From positions 50,420-114,419 of the forward strand of contig NZ_JALDPT010000016.1 in NCBI RefSeq assembly GCF_022695515.1: a DNA stretch of 64,000 bases, in the 5' to 3' direction. Positions 45,677 to 55,843 of this stretch are shown here, in pieces. Positions within the stretch are counted from its first letter, which is position 1, and each line of letters starts with the position of its first letter. A model generated the notes under the pieces. That model did not search any database. It was not told the DNA's origin and saw nothing but the letters and a program-made list of their open reading frames with translations. Made by a program: the position numbers and the translations under genes. The stretch is from Phenylobacterium aquaticum. GTDB lineage: Bacteria; Pseudomonadota; Alphaproteobacteria; Caulobacterales; Caulobacteraceae.

Positions 45677-46488
45677 CGCACGACACCCAGCGCCGGGCCG
45701 TCCCAGTCGGCGCCAAGATCCCGCTTCAGCTTCGCCCGGGTCGCGGCCTCAAAGGCCTCCGGCCACGCGGCGCCCACCCGTTCGGCCAGGGCCCTCGCCC
45801 GCGGCAGGAAGATCCGCGCATAGGCGAAATTGGTCGAGACGACCGAGTCGCGATTGGCCTCGGCCACAGGCAGGTTGGTGACCAGGTCCATGTCCTGCGG
45901 CGAGAGGTGCCGCTTCAGGTGCAGGGCGCCGGTCGGGCTGGGCAGGTCGAGCTCTTCGACCATCAGGGCGATCAGCTGGTTGCGCAACATGCCGGTCCCG
46001 GTGACCGACACCGCCCATTCCTCCCGGCCGACGACTACGTGCAACAGGCCCAGGATGCGCAGGAACTCGCAGACCATGGCCTCGACCTTCTCTGGGTCGG
46101 CCGAACGCGGCGCCAGCCGATCCGGCAGGGCTTCGAACAGGGCCCGGGGATCGTATAGCGGCTTGAGGCGGTCCTTGGCGCCATGGACCATGCCCGGCAC
46201 GGTGATGGTCAGGTCCGCCCTCAGCCACTCGGCCGTCACCGAGGTGAACAACGGCATGTTCGGAAAGGTCCGGCGGAAGTGCACGAGGTCGAGGCCGGCC
46301 GCCAGCCAGGCCTTCGCCTCCTCGATAAACGTCTGGTGGGCCGCGGGCTCGACCACCACGATGAAGTCGGCGTCGCTATAGGCGTCGCCCACCCCCTGCC
46401 CCAGGCTGCCGCTCAGAAACAGCGCCACGACCCGGTCATCCGCGGCCGCCAGGCCCCTGACGGTCTCGATCAGTTGGTCACGTTCCAT
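45673..46488 (-). CDS. Nucleotidyltransferase-domain protein
   Basis: A 271-residue protein with a minimal nucleotidyltransferase motif ([26 protein letters not shown] plus the D-x-D metal site), resembling aminoglycoside adenylyltransferase/lincosamide-type enzymes, followed by a helical domain. Substrate unknown. The ATG at 46488 has GGAGG 5 bases upstream. It interrupts the proB / ProA-like block on the opposite strand, so it may be a later insertion. Confidence 0.75.
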
Positions 46489-46606
46489 CCCGCCCTCCGT
46501 GCGGTCCCGCTTGTACACCGATCAAGGGTTGCGCACCTCTTATTTGAACCCGCCGAGAAAGACGCCTAGTAAGGCTTGGAACGACACTAAGGCTCACGCT
46601 GAGCAT

Positions 46607-48180
46607 ATGGGCGCAGGGATGGACGACGCGAGCGCGGCAGGACTGGCCGAGACCCGGGGACGCCTGACGGCGCTCAGCCCGGGCATGGCCGTGCCCTATG
46701 GCGGCGACCGCCTGGCCTTCGTCTCGCCGGAGCTGGCGGCGGCCTTCCATGTCGGCGACCAGCTGGTGGTGATCCAGGACACCGGCGACCTGCTGCACGT
46801 GCCCGCGGAGGTCCAGGCGGTGGCCCGCGCCGCCGTCGGTCGGGCGCACGCCGCCTTCCGCCAGATGGGCCAGGTCGGCGACGCCGCCATCACCGCCTTC
46901 TTCGAGGCCTTCGCCGCCCGACTGGCGGACAACCACGTCTGGGCCGAGATCGCCGCCGCCAACGCCGCCGATGTCGCGGCCGCCCAGGCCAAGGGCCGCT
47001 CGACCACGCGCCTGGCGCTCAGCGACCAGATGCGCGCCGACATGATCGCCGGCCTGCGCGCCTGGCGCGACGCCCCGCCGGCCCGCGGCCGGGTGCTGGA
47101 GACGATCCGCCATGAGGGCTGGAGCGTCGAGCAGGTCATGGCGCCCCTGGGGGTGGTCGGCTTCGTGTTCGAGGGCCGGCCCAATGTGTTCGCCGACGCC
47201 ACCGGCGTGCTGCGCACCGGCAACACCGTGGTGTTCCGCATCGGCTCCGATGCGCTGGGCACCGCCCGCGCCATCGTCCATCACGCCCTGGATCCGGCGC
47301 TCGCGACCGCCGGCCTGCCCGAAGGCGCGGCGTCCCTGGTGTCCAGCGCCGAACGCTCGGCCGGCTGGGCGATGTTCTCCGATTCCCGCCTGGCCTTGGC
47401 CGTGGCCCGCGGCTCCGGCCCGGCCGTGGCCCAGCTGGGCGCCGTGGCGCGCCAGACCGGCACCCCGGTCAGCCTGCACGGCACGGGCGGCGCCTGGATG
47501 GTGGCCGACGCCAGCGCCGATCCAGAGCGCTTCGCGGCGGCCGTCTACCACTCCCTCGACCGCAAGGTCTGCAACACCCTGAACGTGGTCTGCGTGGTCC
47601 GCGACCAGGCCGAGCCCCTGATCCATCGCTTCCTCGAGGCGCTGGAGGCCGCGGCGCCCGCCGCAAGGGCTGGAAGCTGCATGTCTGCGCCGCCGCCTGG
47701 GACCTCGTGCCCCACCATTGGCGCACCCGTCGCGGTCCCGTCGTCCGCGCCGGGGGCGTCGAGGACGAGGCCCTGGTCGAGCCCCTGGTCGAATCCGAGC
47801 TCGGCCGCGAGTGGGAATGGGAGGAGACGCCCGAGGTCAGCCTGGTGGTGGTTGACGACCTGGCCGAGGCCGCCCAGCTGTTCAACCGCTACAGCCCGCG
47901 GTTCGCCGCGAGCCTGATCTCCCAGGACCCGGCGGCGCACGAGCTGTTCTACGCCCTGGTCGACGCCCCCTTCACCGGCGACGGCTTCACCCGCTGGGTC
48001 GATGGCCAGTACGCCCTGAACCGGCCGGAACTGGGCCTGTCCAACTGGGAGCACGGCCGGCTGTTCGCCCGCGGCGGCGTCCTGGCCGGGGACGGGGTCT
48101 TCACCGTCCGCGCCCGGGTGCGCCAGACCGACATGGATCTGGACCGCAATCCCGACACCGCCGGTTGGACCCGGACTTGA
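46607..48180 (+). pseudogene. ProA-like glutamate-5-semialdehyde dehydrogenase, frameshifted
   Basis: Relative of gamma-glutamyl phosphate reductase: APLGVVGFVFEGRPNVFADA and TGNTVVFRIGSDALG in the nucleotide-binding region, and the catalytic Cys in DRKVCNTLNVVCV. After LEALEAAA (about 47655) the frame breaks; the -1 frame continues RRKGWKLHVCAAAWDLVPHHW ... AAQLFNRYSPRF ... LSNWEHGRLFARGGVL to 48180. One missing base in the run at about 47648-47662 explains it. The rejoined protein (about 524 residues) has an N-terminal extension of about 80 residues relative to ordinary ProA, so it may be a divergent paralogue. It lies in the position expected for proA, before nadD. Confidence 0.72.
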
Positions 48181-48210
48181 CGGCCCTCACCTCAACAACG
48201 GGAAGCGCCC

Positions 48211-48870
48211 ATGTGGTTCGCCGGTCCGGCGCGACGCGTCCCTGACGCCGGCCGTCCCGCGACCCTGCGCCTGGGCTTCACGCTCGCGCGCGGGATGCGG
48301 GTGGGGCTCTATGGCGGGTCGTTCAATCCGGCCCATGAGGGCCATGCCCATGTGGCCGAGACCGCGCGCCGGAGGCTGCGGCTCGACCGGGTGATCTGGC
48401 TGGTCTCGCCGCAGAATCCGCTGAAGTCCGCCCATGAGACCGCCAGCCTGGACAGTCGCCTCGCCGGCGCCCGGCGCTTCGCCCGCGGCCGGGCCATGGT
48501 CGTCTCCGCCGCGGAGACCAAGATCGGCTCGACCTACACCATCGACACCCTGCGGGTGCTCAAGGCGCGGTTTCCGGGCGTGAAGTTCGTCTGGATCATG
48601 GGCGCCGACAGCCTGGCCAATTTCCACCGCTGGCGGGGCTGGACCCAGATCATGGGCGGGGCGCCGGTGGCCGTGGTCTCCCGCCCCTGGATCTCGCTGA
48701 AGAGCCGCTTCTCGCCGGCCGCCCGCCGCTTCGCCCACGCCCGCCGCCCGGCCGCCGAGGCGTCCGGCTTGGCCGGCGCCAAGCCGCCCCGCTGGGTGTT
48801 CCTGACCGGTCCCCTGAACTTCCAGTCCTCGACCGCCCTGCGCGAACGGATGGGCGGCTCCCGGCGCTGA
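48211..48870 (+). CDS. nadD: Nicotinate-nucleotide adenylyltransferase
   Basis: A 219-residue enzyme making deamido-NAD. The nucleotidyltransferase motif is GLYGGSFNPAHEGHAHVA; SPQNPLKSAHETASL and IGSTYTIDTLRVLK follow, and the ISSTxIR-like end is FQSSTALRERMGG. The ATG at 48211 (GGAAG upstream) adds about 28 residues before the core; an internal ATG at 48295 would give the bare domain. It starts the nadD-rsfS-rlmH-EnvC-ctpA series. Confidence 0.93.
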   Translation: MWFAGPARRVPDAGRPATLRLGFTLARGMRVGLYGGSFNPAHEGHAHVAETARRRLRLDRVIWLVSPQNPLKSAHETASLDSRLAGARRFARGRAMVVSAAETKIGSTYTIDTLRVLKARFPGVKFVWIMGADSLANFHRWRGWTQIMGGAPVAVVSRPWISLKSRFSPAARRFAHARRPAAEASGLAGAKPPRWVFLTGPLNFQSSTALRERMGGSRR

Positions 48871-48965
48871 CCCACCCGCTAACCCTGTGGGAATCACGCG
48901 CCCTGTGCTGATCCCGCGATCTGTGGTAGGAAGCCTTTTAGCGAGGATATAAAGGAGCGACCCCG

Positions 48966-49379
48966 CTGAGCCCTGAACCTGCGCCCCGCGCGCAAGAGAC
49001 TCCGGTTTCGGCCGAGTCCCTCGAGACCCAGAAGCGTATCACCGCCCTGGAAGACCTGATTCTGGCGCGTCTCGACGACGACCAGGCCCAGGACGTCGTC
49101 TTCATCGATCTCAAAGGCAAGAGCGCGGTCGCCGACGGGCTGATCGTGGCGTCCGGCCGTTCGCACCGCCATGTCGGCGCGATCGCCGACCACCTGCTGC
49201 GCGCCCTGAAGGAGCAAGGCTATGGCAAGGCCCGCGTCGAGGGTCTGCCGCACTGCGACTGGGTGCTGATCGACACCGGCGACGTGATCGTCCACCTGTT
49301 CCGGCCGGAAGTCCGCACCTTCTACAACATCGAGAAGATCTGGTCGGTGGACGCGCCCACCCACATCCCCTTCAGTTGA
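48966..49379 (+). CDS. rsfS: Ribosome silencing factor RsfS, probable CTG start
   Basis: A 137-residue RsfS/YbeB protein, which binds L14 and blocks subunit joining in starvation. The domain reads ALEDLILARLDDDQAQDVVF, LKGKSAVADGLIVASGRSHRHV, GLPHCDWVLIDTGDVIVHLF, RTFYNIEKIW. No ATG, GTG or TTG exists in this frame between the upstream stop (48939) and the conserved core. A perfect AAAGGAG (48951-48957) lies 8 bases before a CTG at 48966, which is taken as the start. The TGA overlaps the rlmH TTG. Confidence 0.85.
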   Translation: MSPEPAPRAQETPVSAESLETQKRITALEDLILARLDDDQAQDVVFIDLKGKSAVADGLIVASGRSHRHVGAIADHLLRALKEQGYGKARVEGLPHCDWVLIDTGDVIVHLFRPEVRTFYNIEKIWSVDAPTHIPFS

Positions 49380-49840
49380 GACTGACGATCCTGGCGGTCG
49401 GGCGTCTCGCCCGGTCCCCTGAGGTCGAGCTCGTGAAGCTCTATGTCGACCGCGCGACCGCGGCTGGGCGCGCGCTCGGGCTCGGTCCGGTCGAGGTGAT
49501 CGAGGTCGAGGCCAAGAAGCCCGGCAAGGCCGCCGAGGCCGAGGTGCTGAAGCCTCACCTGGACGGCGCCCATGTCATCGCCTGCGACGAGCGCGGTCAG
49601 GCCCGCGCCTCCCGCGCCTTCGCCGCCGAGATCGGCCGGCTGCGCGACGACGGGGTGCGCCGGCTGGTGTTCATGATCGGCGGGGCGGACGGGCTGGACC
49701 CGGCCCTGGTCGCCCAGGCCGACGTCAAGCTGGCCTTCGGGCCCCAGACCTGGCCCCATGCCCTGGCCCGCGCCATGCTGGCCGAACAGGTCTACAGGGC
49801 GGTCACCATCCTGGCCGGGGGGCCCTACCACCGTGATTGA
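49376..49840 (+). CDS. rlmH: 23S rRNA pseudouridine-1915 N3-methyltransferase RlmH
   Basis: A 154-residue SPOUT methyltransferase. Typical segments: LTILAVGRLARSPEVELV, HVIACDERGQARAS, VFMIGGADGLDP, and the SAM-binding knot at FGPQTWPHALARAMLAEQVYRA, ending GPYHRD. It starts with TTG at 49376, overlapping the rsfS stop (TTGA). Confidence 0.95.
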   Translation: MRLTILAVGRLARSPEVELVKLYVDRATAAGRALGLGPVEVIEVEAKKPGKAAEAEVLKPHLDGAHVIACDERGQARASRAFAAEIGRLRDDGVRRLVFMIGGADGLDPALVAQADVKLAFGPQTWPHALARAMLAEQVYRAVTILAGGPYHRD

Positions 49841-50690
49841 GGCGCTGCGAAAGCCGCCCGTGCTGATCGCCGCCGCCGTGCTGGCGGTCTCGGCCGCGGG
49901 CGCCCTGGCCGCGGCCGGCGATCCGGCGACGCTCGCCCGCCTCAACATCCGCGAGACCGAGCTGAGCGCCCAGCAGGGCCGCAACCTCAACCACCTGTCC
50001 CACCTGCTCACCGTCCTGGTGCGCTTCCGCCGTGACCCGCCGCCGGCCCTGCTGGTCAGTCCGGGCGATGCGGTGGACGCCGCCCGCGCGGCGATCCTGA
50101 TCAAGGCGCTGACGCCCGAGCTGCAGCGCCGCGCCAATCTCTACGCTGGCGAGGCGCGGGAGATCGCCCGCCAGCGGCGGCTGGCCGCCGTGGCCGCCGA
50201 GGCCCTGTTCACCGCCGACAGCAATCAGGCCGACCGCGCCCTGACCGAAAGCGCCCCGGTGGAGGCCGACGCCACGCCGCTGCAGGGGGTCGAGGACACC
50301 CGCCCCGTCCTGCCCCCGACCGCCCTGCTGGTCCCCACCGACGGGCCGATCGTGCGGCGTTACGGCGACAAGCTCGCCGGGGGCGACCGGGCGCATGGCC
50401 TGACCATCGCGGCCAAGGCGGGCGCCAAGGTGGCGGCGCCCGGCGACGGACTTGTTCAATTTGCAGGCCCGGTTAAGGGTTGGGGGGTCATTTTGATCTT
50501 GAGATTGGCTGGCGGGTACCATCTGGTGCTGGCGGGCCTGGACCGCGCGAGCGTCAGCGTCGGACAATCCGTCGCGGCGGGCGCGCCTGTCGGATGGATG
50601 GCGGATGGGCGACAAACGCCTGCCGAACTCTATCTGGAAGTCCGCGAACGCGACGCGCCGGTGGATCCGGGGCGTTGGCTCAAGGGTTGA
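49833..50690 (+). CDS. EnvC-like LytM-domain protein (murein hydrolase activator)
   Basis: A 285-residue exported protein: N-terminal signal/anchor (PPVLIAAAVLAVSAAGALAA), a helical region (about residues 30-150), and a C-terminal LytM/M23 domain (HGLTIAAKAGAKVAAPGDGLVQFAGP ... ELYLEVRERDAPVDPGRWL, in parts). The metal-binding His/Asp of active M23 peptidases are not conserved, as in E. coli EnvC, so it likely activates an amidase at division; Caulobacter LdpF is a candidate orthologue. The start is a GTG at 49833 overlapping rlmH. Confidence 0.85.
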   Translation: MIEALRKPPVLIAAAVLAVSAAGALAAAGDPATLARLNIRETELSAQQGRNLNHLSHLLTVLVRFRRDPPPALLVSPGDAVDAARAAILIKALTPELQRRANLYAGEAREIARQRRLAAVAAEALFTADSNQADRALTESAPVEADATPLQGVEDTRPVLPPTALLVPTDGPIVRRYGDKLAGGDRAHGLTIAAKAGAKVAAPGDGLVQFAGPVKGWGVILILRLAGGYHLVLAGLDRASVSVGQSVAAGAPVGWMADGRQTPAELYLEVRERDAPVDPGRWLKG

Positions 50691-50802
50691 ACCGGCGCAA
50701 GATCGGTTCGTCCTCATGAAACTTTGAGCCATTTGGCTCTATCGGAGACAAGACAACAGTTCGCGGCGTAATTCCGCCGCAAGGGAGCCCTAGGGCCAGA
50801 CT

Positions 50803-52193
50803 ATGCGCAAGTATCTGCTGATCGGTGTTTCGGCCTTCGTGCTCGGTGCGGGCTCGATGGCCTATGTGAGCCAACAGGCCCTGGCGTCGGCCGAGCCCCG
50901 GGCGAAGACCTACAAGATGCTCGAGCTGTTCGGCGACGTGCTGGACACCGTCGAGCGCCAGTATGTCACCGAGGTCGACGACAAGAAGCTGATCGAGGCG
51001 GCCATCGACGGCATGCTGACCTCGCTGGACCCCCACTCGAACTATCTGAACCCCGAGTCCTATGACGACATGCGCGATCAGACGCGCGGCGAATATGGCG
51101 GGCTGGGCATCGAGGTCACCAGCGAGGACGGCGTGGTCAAGGTGATCTCGCCCATGGACGGCACGCCCGCCTTCAAGGCCGGAATCAAGGCCGGCGACTA
51201 CATCACCGCGGTCAATGGTGGCAGCGTGCTCGGCCTGTCGGTTTCCGACGCGGTCAAGCAGATGCGCGGCAAGCCCGGCGAGACCGTGACGCTCACCATC
51301 GCCCGCGAGAAGACCGATCCCTTCGACGTGAAGCTGGTCCGCGAGATCATCAAGACCAAGTCGGCCACCGCCAAGATGGAGGGCGACTACGGCTATCTGC
51401 GCGTCTCGGCCTTCAATGAAAAGACCACCGACGAGGCTCAGGCGGCGATCGCGACCTGCGCGCCAAGAACCCCAAGATCAAGGGCTGGATCCTCGACATG
51501 AGGAACAACCCCGGCGGCCTGCTGGACCAGGCGGTGTCGATCTCCGACCTGTTCCTGGAAGGCGGCGAGATCGTCTCCCAGCGCGGCCGCGATCCGCGCG
51601 ACGTCGAGCGCTACAACGCCCGCCCGGGCGACGCCATCGGCGGCGCGCCCCTGGTGGTGCTGATCAATTCCGGCACCGCCTCGGCGGCCGAGATCGTCGC
51701 CGGTGCGCTGCAGGACCGCAAGCGGGCGGAACTGGTCGGCCTGACCAGCTTCGGCAAGGGCTCGGTCCAGACCGTGATCCCGCTGCGCGGCGGCATGGAC
51801 GGGGCGCTGAAGCTGACCACGGCGCGCTACTACACGCCGTCCGGCCGCTCCATCCAGAAGACCGGCATCCAGCCGGACCTGGAAGTGGCCGAGACCCGCG
51901 AGGACGCCCAGCAGATCGCCAACCGCGCCTTCCAGTTCTCGGAAGCCTCCTTCACCAACGCGCTCAACGCCGAGGAGGGCAAGGCCCGGGTCGGCGCGCA
52001 CGAGCCGGCCGAGGCCCCGCCGGAAGGCTTCGACACCAAGAAGGGCGACTTCCAGCTGACCCGCGCCGAGGACGTGCTGAAGTACGGCTCGGTCGCCGCG
52101 ACGCCCAAGCTGCCCAAGCCCGCCGCCCGGCTGGCCGAGGTGATCGGCCCCAAGACCCCCAAGGTCGAGCCCGCGCCGCCCGTGAAGAAGTAG
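50803..52193 (+). pseudogene. ctpA: S41 C-terminal processing peptidase CtpA, frameshifted
   Basis: A periplasmic tail-specific protease. N-terminal signal (LLIGVSAFVLGAGSMAYVS), PDZ domain (GGLGIEVTSEDGVVKVISP) and, after the break, the catalytic region [16 protein letters not shown] (Ser) and [14 protein letters not shown] (Lys). The first frame is correct through EAQAAIA (about 51452) and the next frame resumes [22 protein letters not shown] (in parts), so one base is missing near 51452-51454. The rejoined product has about 463 residues, normal for the family. It follows the EnvC-like gene as in other alphaproteobacteria. Confidence 0.9.
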
Positions 52194-52266
52194 GGGGCCC
52201 GAGCCCCCTTCCCCGCCGCAGCGGAAAGGCGTCTATCGTTCCCGTCAAACAGGGAGGACGAGCGCC

Positions 52267-53316
52267 ATGGCCGATGATCCGGGGACACCCAGCCTGGGCG
52301 ATGTGCGGCCCGCGCACCGGCTCGACGAGGCCAGGCTCGAAGCCTGGCTGGCGGCCAATGTCGAGGGCTTCTCGGGCCCGCTCAGCGTCCAGCAGTTCAA
52401 GGGCGGGGCCTCGAACCCCACCTATCTGCTGACCACGCCCGCGGCGCGATATGTGATGCGCAAGAAGCCGCCGGGCCAATTGCTGGCCAGCGCCCACCAG
52501 GTCGACCGCGAATACCGGGTGATGAAGGCGCTGGGCGACACGCCCGTGCCCGTGCCGCGCATGCGGGCGCTGTGCGAGGACGAGAGCGTCGTCGGCACCA
52601 GCTTCTATGTCATGGACTTCCTGGAGGGCCGGATCTTCCGCGACGCCCGCCTGCCCGGCATGACGCCTCCGGAACGCCGGGCGATCTATGACGAGCTGGT
52701 GCGGGTGATGACCCTGCTGCACGCCGTCGATCCGGAGGCCGTGGGCCTCTCCGACTTCGGCCGGCCCGGCAACTATTTCGAACGCCAGGTCGGGCGCTGG
52801 ATCAAGCAGTACCGCGGGGCCGAGACCGAGCTGATCCCGGCCATGGAGGCCCTGATCACCGAGCTGCCGCCGCGCATCCCGGCCGACGACACCGTGACCA
52901 TCGCCCACGGGGACTATCGGCTGGAGAACGTGATGTTCCACCCGACCGAGCCCAGGATCATAGCCGTGCTCGACTGGGAGCTCTGCACCCTCGGCCATCC
53001 CCTGGCGGACATCGGCTATAACTGCATCCTGTGGCACTCCCGCTCGGAGAGCTGGGGCACGCTGGACGGCATCGACCTGGCGGCGAGCGGCATCCCGACC
53101 GAGGCGGAATATGTGGCGGCCTATGCCCGCCTGACCGGCCGCGACGGGATCGACGACCTTCCCTTCTACCTGGCCTTCTCGCTGTTCCGCCTGGCCTCGA
53201 TCAGCCAGGGGGTCTTCAAGCGCAACCTCGACGGCATCGGCGCGGGCGAGCCCAGCACCGACAATTCCGGGGTGAAGATCTTGGCGGCGACGGCGCTGGA
53301 GGTGCTGCGCCGCTAG
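52267..53316 (+). CDS. ACAD10-type phosphotransferase family protein
   Basis: A 349-residue kinase-fold protein of the group related to the N-terminus of ACAD10/FadE36: FKGGASNPTYLLTTPAARYVMRKKPPG (in parts; Lys of the ATP site), catalytic loop IAHGDYRLENVMFHP, and VLDWELCTLGHPLADIG. Members often occur with acyl-CoA dehydrogenases and may phosphorylate hydroxyacyl compounds. A paralogue lies at 58805. The stop overlaps the convergent hydrolase gene in CTAG. Confidence 0.87.
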   Translation: MADDPGTPSLGDVRPAHRLDEARLEAWLAANVEGFSGPLSVQQFKGGASNPTYLLTTPAARYVMRKKPPGQLLASAHQVDREYRVMKALGDTPVPVPRMRALCEDESVVGTSFYVMDFLEGRIFRDARLPGMTPPERRAIYDELVRVMTLLHAVDPEAVGLSDFGRPGNYFERQVGRWIKQYRGAETELIPAMEALITELPPRIPADDTVTIAHGDYRLENVMFHPTEPRIIAVLDWELCTLGHPLADIGYNCILWHSRSESWGTLDGIDLAASGIPTEAEYVAAYARLTGRDGIDDLPFYLAFSLFRLASISQGVFKRNLDGIGAGEPSTDNSGVKILAATALEVLRR

Positions 53317-54074
53317 GTCAGGAACGCCACCACCGCCGCCGCGAATTCGGGCTTCGACACCGCGCCCCGGTGATCGCCGGGGGTGATCACGGCCTTGGCG
53401 CCGGGAATGGCCGCGGCCAGGCGTTCCGGATGGGCGGCCAGGGGGTCGCGGTCGCCCGCGATGACAAGGGTCGGCGCAATGATGCGGTCGAGCGGGATCG
53501 GCTCGGCATGAACCACCTGGGCCTGGGCGGCCAGGGCCTTGCGGTCAGCGCCGGTGGCGTCGGCCATCTGGCGGAACGGCAGGGCCGAGGGCGAGACGCT
53601 CGACAGGTCGTCGGCCATCAGGGCCGTGACGATGTCGCGATTGTCGACGACACGGGTGTCCACGCCGCCGCGGGCCAGAATGCCGTCGCCCACCCCGCCG
53701 ATCACCAGCCGGCGCAGGCGACGCTCCCGCGCGCCCGTAATCAGGGCGACGATCGCCCCCATCGAATAGCCGACCAGATCGACCTCCACGAGGCCCAGAT
53801 GGTCGATCAGCTCCGACAGGTCGCGGGACATGCGGTCCTCGCCATAGAGGGCAGGATCATGCGGCTTCTCCGACTCGCCATGGCCGCGGGCGTCGATGGC
53901 GATCACCCGGCGTCCGGCGTCGGTGAGGGCCGCGACCACTCCGGCCGCCAGCCAGTTCAGCTTGGCGCTGGCCCCGAAGCCGTGATGCAGCAGCACGGGG
54001 GTCCCGCCATGTTCGGCGCCCCATTCGTGCCAAGCCAGGGTCAGGCCGTCGGAGGTCTTGAAGTGATTGGCCAA
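53313..54074 (-). CDS. Alpha/beta hydrolase
   Basis: A 253-residue alpha/beta-fold hydrolase: oxyanion region LLHHGFGASAKLNW, nucleophile elbow GYSMGA with Ser at about residue 100, acid in IAGDRDPLA, and catalytic His in TPGDHRG. It is the last gene of a minus-strand operon with a DUF3237 gene and a flavin monooxygenase, so it may hydrolyse a ring-cleavage or lactone intermediate. Confidence 0.88.
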   Translation of the reverse strand: MANHFKTSDGLTLAWHEWGAEHGGTPVLLHHGFGASAKLNWLAAGVVAALTDAGRRVIAIDARGHGESEKPHDPALYGEDRMSRDLSELIDHLGLVEVDLVGYSMGAIVALITGARERRLRRLVIGGVGDGILARGGVDTRVVDNRDIVTALMADDLSSVSPSALPFRQMADATGADRKALAAQAQVVHAEPIPLDRIIAPTLVIAGDRDPLAAHPERLAAAIPGAKAVITPGDHRGAVSKPEFAAAVVAFLT

Positions 54075-54086
54075 GGCCGTCGTCCC

Positions 54087-54536
54087 CTATCCGATCTCGA
54101 AAACCTGGAGCCGCACCTGGTCGGCCAGACGCTCGCCGGTCGCCAGGGCCAGGACGGCGTTGAGGCGCATCAGGCCCGGCGCGGCCGTCCGCATCCGGAC
54201 CGCCGTGCGGAAATAATAGAGCCCCGGATCGACCGCCTCGCCGCGAGCCAGGGCGGTCAGAATCTCGGGCGGGCCGGCGCGGACGCCTTCGGAGGTGATC
54301 TCCACCTTCCCGTGGCCAGTGAGGTCGAGGATGTAGTGGGCGGAGATGTCCATGCGGCCGTCGGGCCACAGGGTCTGCCAGTCGCCGCCGCCCGGCAGCA
54401 CCTGGCCTTCGAAGCCGCCCGATACGGTCCCGCCGACAATGGGAATGAACCGCCGGCCCGGCGGTCCCGGATCGATCGACACCGGCGGGGCGACCGCGAC
54501 CTCCAGGGTCATCAGGGGCGTGAGCGCAGGCGTCAT
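54087..54536 (-). CDS. DUF3237 family protein
   Basis: A 149-residue DUF3237 protein: PLMTLEVAVAPPVSI, GRRFIPIVGGTVSGGFEGQVLPGGGDWQ (in parts), DISAHYILDLTGHGKVEI, and YYFRTAVRMRTAAPGLMRLN. The fold is a beta-barrel; some members act on aromatic or phenolic compounds. The ATG overlaps the stop of the flavin monooxygenase (ATGA) and the hydrolase follows 12 bases later. Confidence 0.87.
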   Translation of the reverse strand: MTPALTPLMTLEVAVAPPVSIDPGPPGRRFIPIVGGTVSGGFEGQVLPGGGDWQTLWPDGRMDISAHYILDLTGHGKVEITSEGVRAGPPEILTALARGEAVDPGLYYFRTAVRMRTAAPGLMRLNAVLALATGERLADQVRLQVFEIG

Positions 54537-55758
54537 GCAGCGGCCTCCGGCTTGAGCTTCAGGCCGGTCAGCACCTTGTAGCGGGCGGCGATGGCCTCGA
54601 GCTCGCCCGGGGCGAAGACGTCCTCGATCCGGGCGAAGCCGTTCGGCGCGCGCTCCTGCGCCATCTGCATGCACTGCTCGGGGCCGTTGCCGCGATTGGC
54701 GCGGACGATGGCGGCGGTGGCCGGCAGCCGCTCAGCCTCGTAGGCCGCGAGCGCGTCAACAGGGTCGGGATGGGCGGCGAGCGCCCGGACCAGGGCGCGG
54801 GCGTCGAGAATGGCCTGGCTCGCCCCGTTGGAGCCGATCGGATACATGGCGTGGGCGGCGTCGCCCAGCAGGGTCATGCGGCCATGGCTCCAGCGCGGCA
54901 GGGGATCGCGATCGACCAGGGGAAATTCGTAGATCGCCTCGGCGCCGGCGATCAGGCCGGGCACGTCCAGCCAGTCGAACCGCCAGTCGGCGAAGCGCGG
55001 CAGAAAGTCGGCGGGGTCGCCGGCCCGGTTCCAGTCCTCGCGCTTCAGGCTCTCCGCGATCCGCAGTTCGGCGATCCAGTTGATCCTTTGGCGGCCGTCG
55101 GCGGCCGGCGGCGAGATCGGATAGGCGACGAACTTCTGATCCTGATGCCCGGCCATGATCATGCTGGCGCCGGTCAGAAAGGGCATGGCCACCGTGGTCG
55201 CCCGCCAGAGAATCCGCCCGCCATAAACCGGCGGCCCCTCGTCCGGGAAGAGCCTGGCACGCGCTCCCGAATGGATGCCGTCGGCGGCGATCAGCATGTC
55301 GGCCGTCGCCTCATGCGCTTGGCCGGCGGCGTCGACGAGCCGCACGGCGACCCCACCCGCGTGATCCTCATGGCCGACCATGCGCCGATCGCAGATCACC
55401 CGGTCGGGCCCCAGGCGCGCGACGGCGGCGTCGAACAGCACGCCTTGCAGCGCCCCGCGCGGCAGAGAGATCTGCGGCGCGGAATGGCCGGCGAGACGGC
55501 CGCGGGCTCGCCCCAGATGCGCTGGCCGTGGCGGTTGAAATAGACCAGCTCGCGGGTCGCCACGCCCCGGGCCAGCAGGGCGTCGATCAGGCCAAGTTCG
55601 TCCAGCACCTCGGCCGCATGGGGCAGGAGATTGATGCCGACGCCGAGGGGGAGGATCTTGGGCGCGGCCTCATAGACCGTCACCTCATGGCCGGCCGCGT
55701 CCAGCGCCAGCGCGGCGGCGAGGCCGCCGATGCCCGCGCCTGCTATGTTGACCTGCAT
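54533..55758 (-). pseudogene. FAD-dependent monooxygenase, frameshifted
   Basis: A PHBH-type flavin monooxygenase split by a one-base shift. The first frame (MQVNIAGAGIGGLAAALALD, dinucleotide GxGxxG; INLLPHAAEVLDELGL) is correct to RIWGEP at about 55515; the next frame continues RGRLAGHSAPQISLPRGALQ and then MLIAADGIHSGAR and TLLGDAAHAMYPIGSNGASQ (FAD-binding GD motif) to 54533. One missing C in the run near 55505-55513 explains it. The rejoined length is about 408, normal. It leads the operon with DUF3237 and hydrolase; a MarR-type operator precedes it. Confidence 0.85.
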
Positions 55759-55795
55759 GGCGTCCTCCCAGCAGACAGGCGGCGTCTGGCCGCAT

Positions 55796-55816
55796 ATTGT
55801 TATGCACTATAACAAT
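55796..55816. promoter_or_regulatory. MarR-type operator in divergent promoter
   Basis: Perfect inverted repeat ATTGTTAT (55796-55803), GCACT, ATAACAAT (55809-55816) in the 85 bases between the flavin monooxygenase operon and the divergent marR gene. It is AT-rich in a GC-rich setting and its size suits a MarR dimer. Control of both directions is inferred. Confidence 0.75.
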
Positions 55817-55843
55817 CTAGTTCCGGAGTTCAACCGCACGCCC

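Noticed and set aside
50726..50780. Hairpins GAGCC-ATTT-GGCTC and GCGGCG-TAATTC-CGCCGC before ctpA as regulatory RNA
   Set aside because: Short stems common by chance in GC-rich leaders and no terminator tail.
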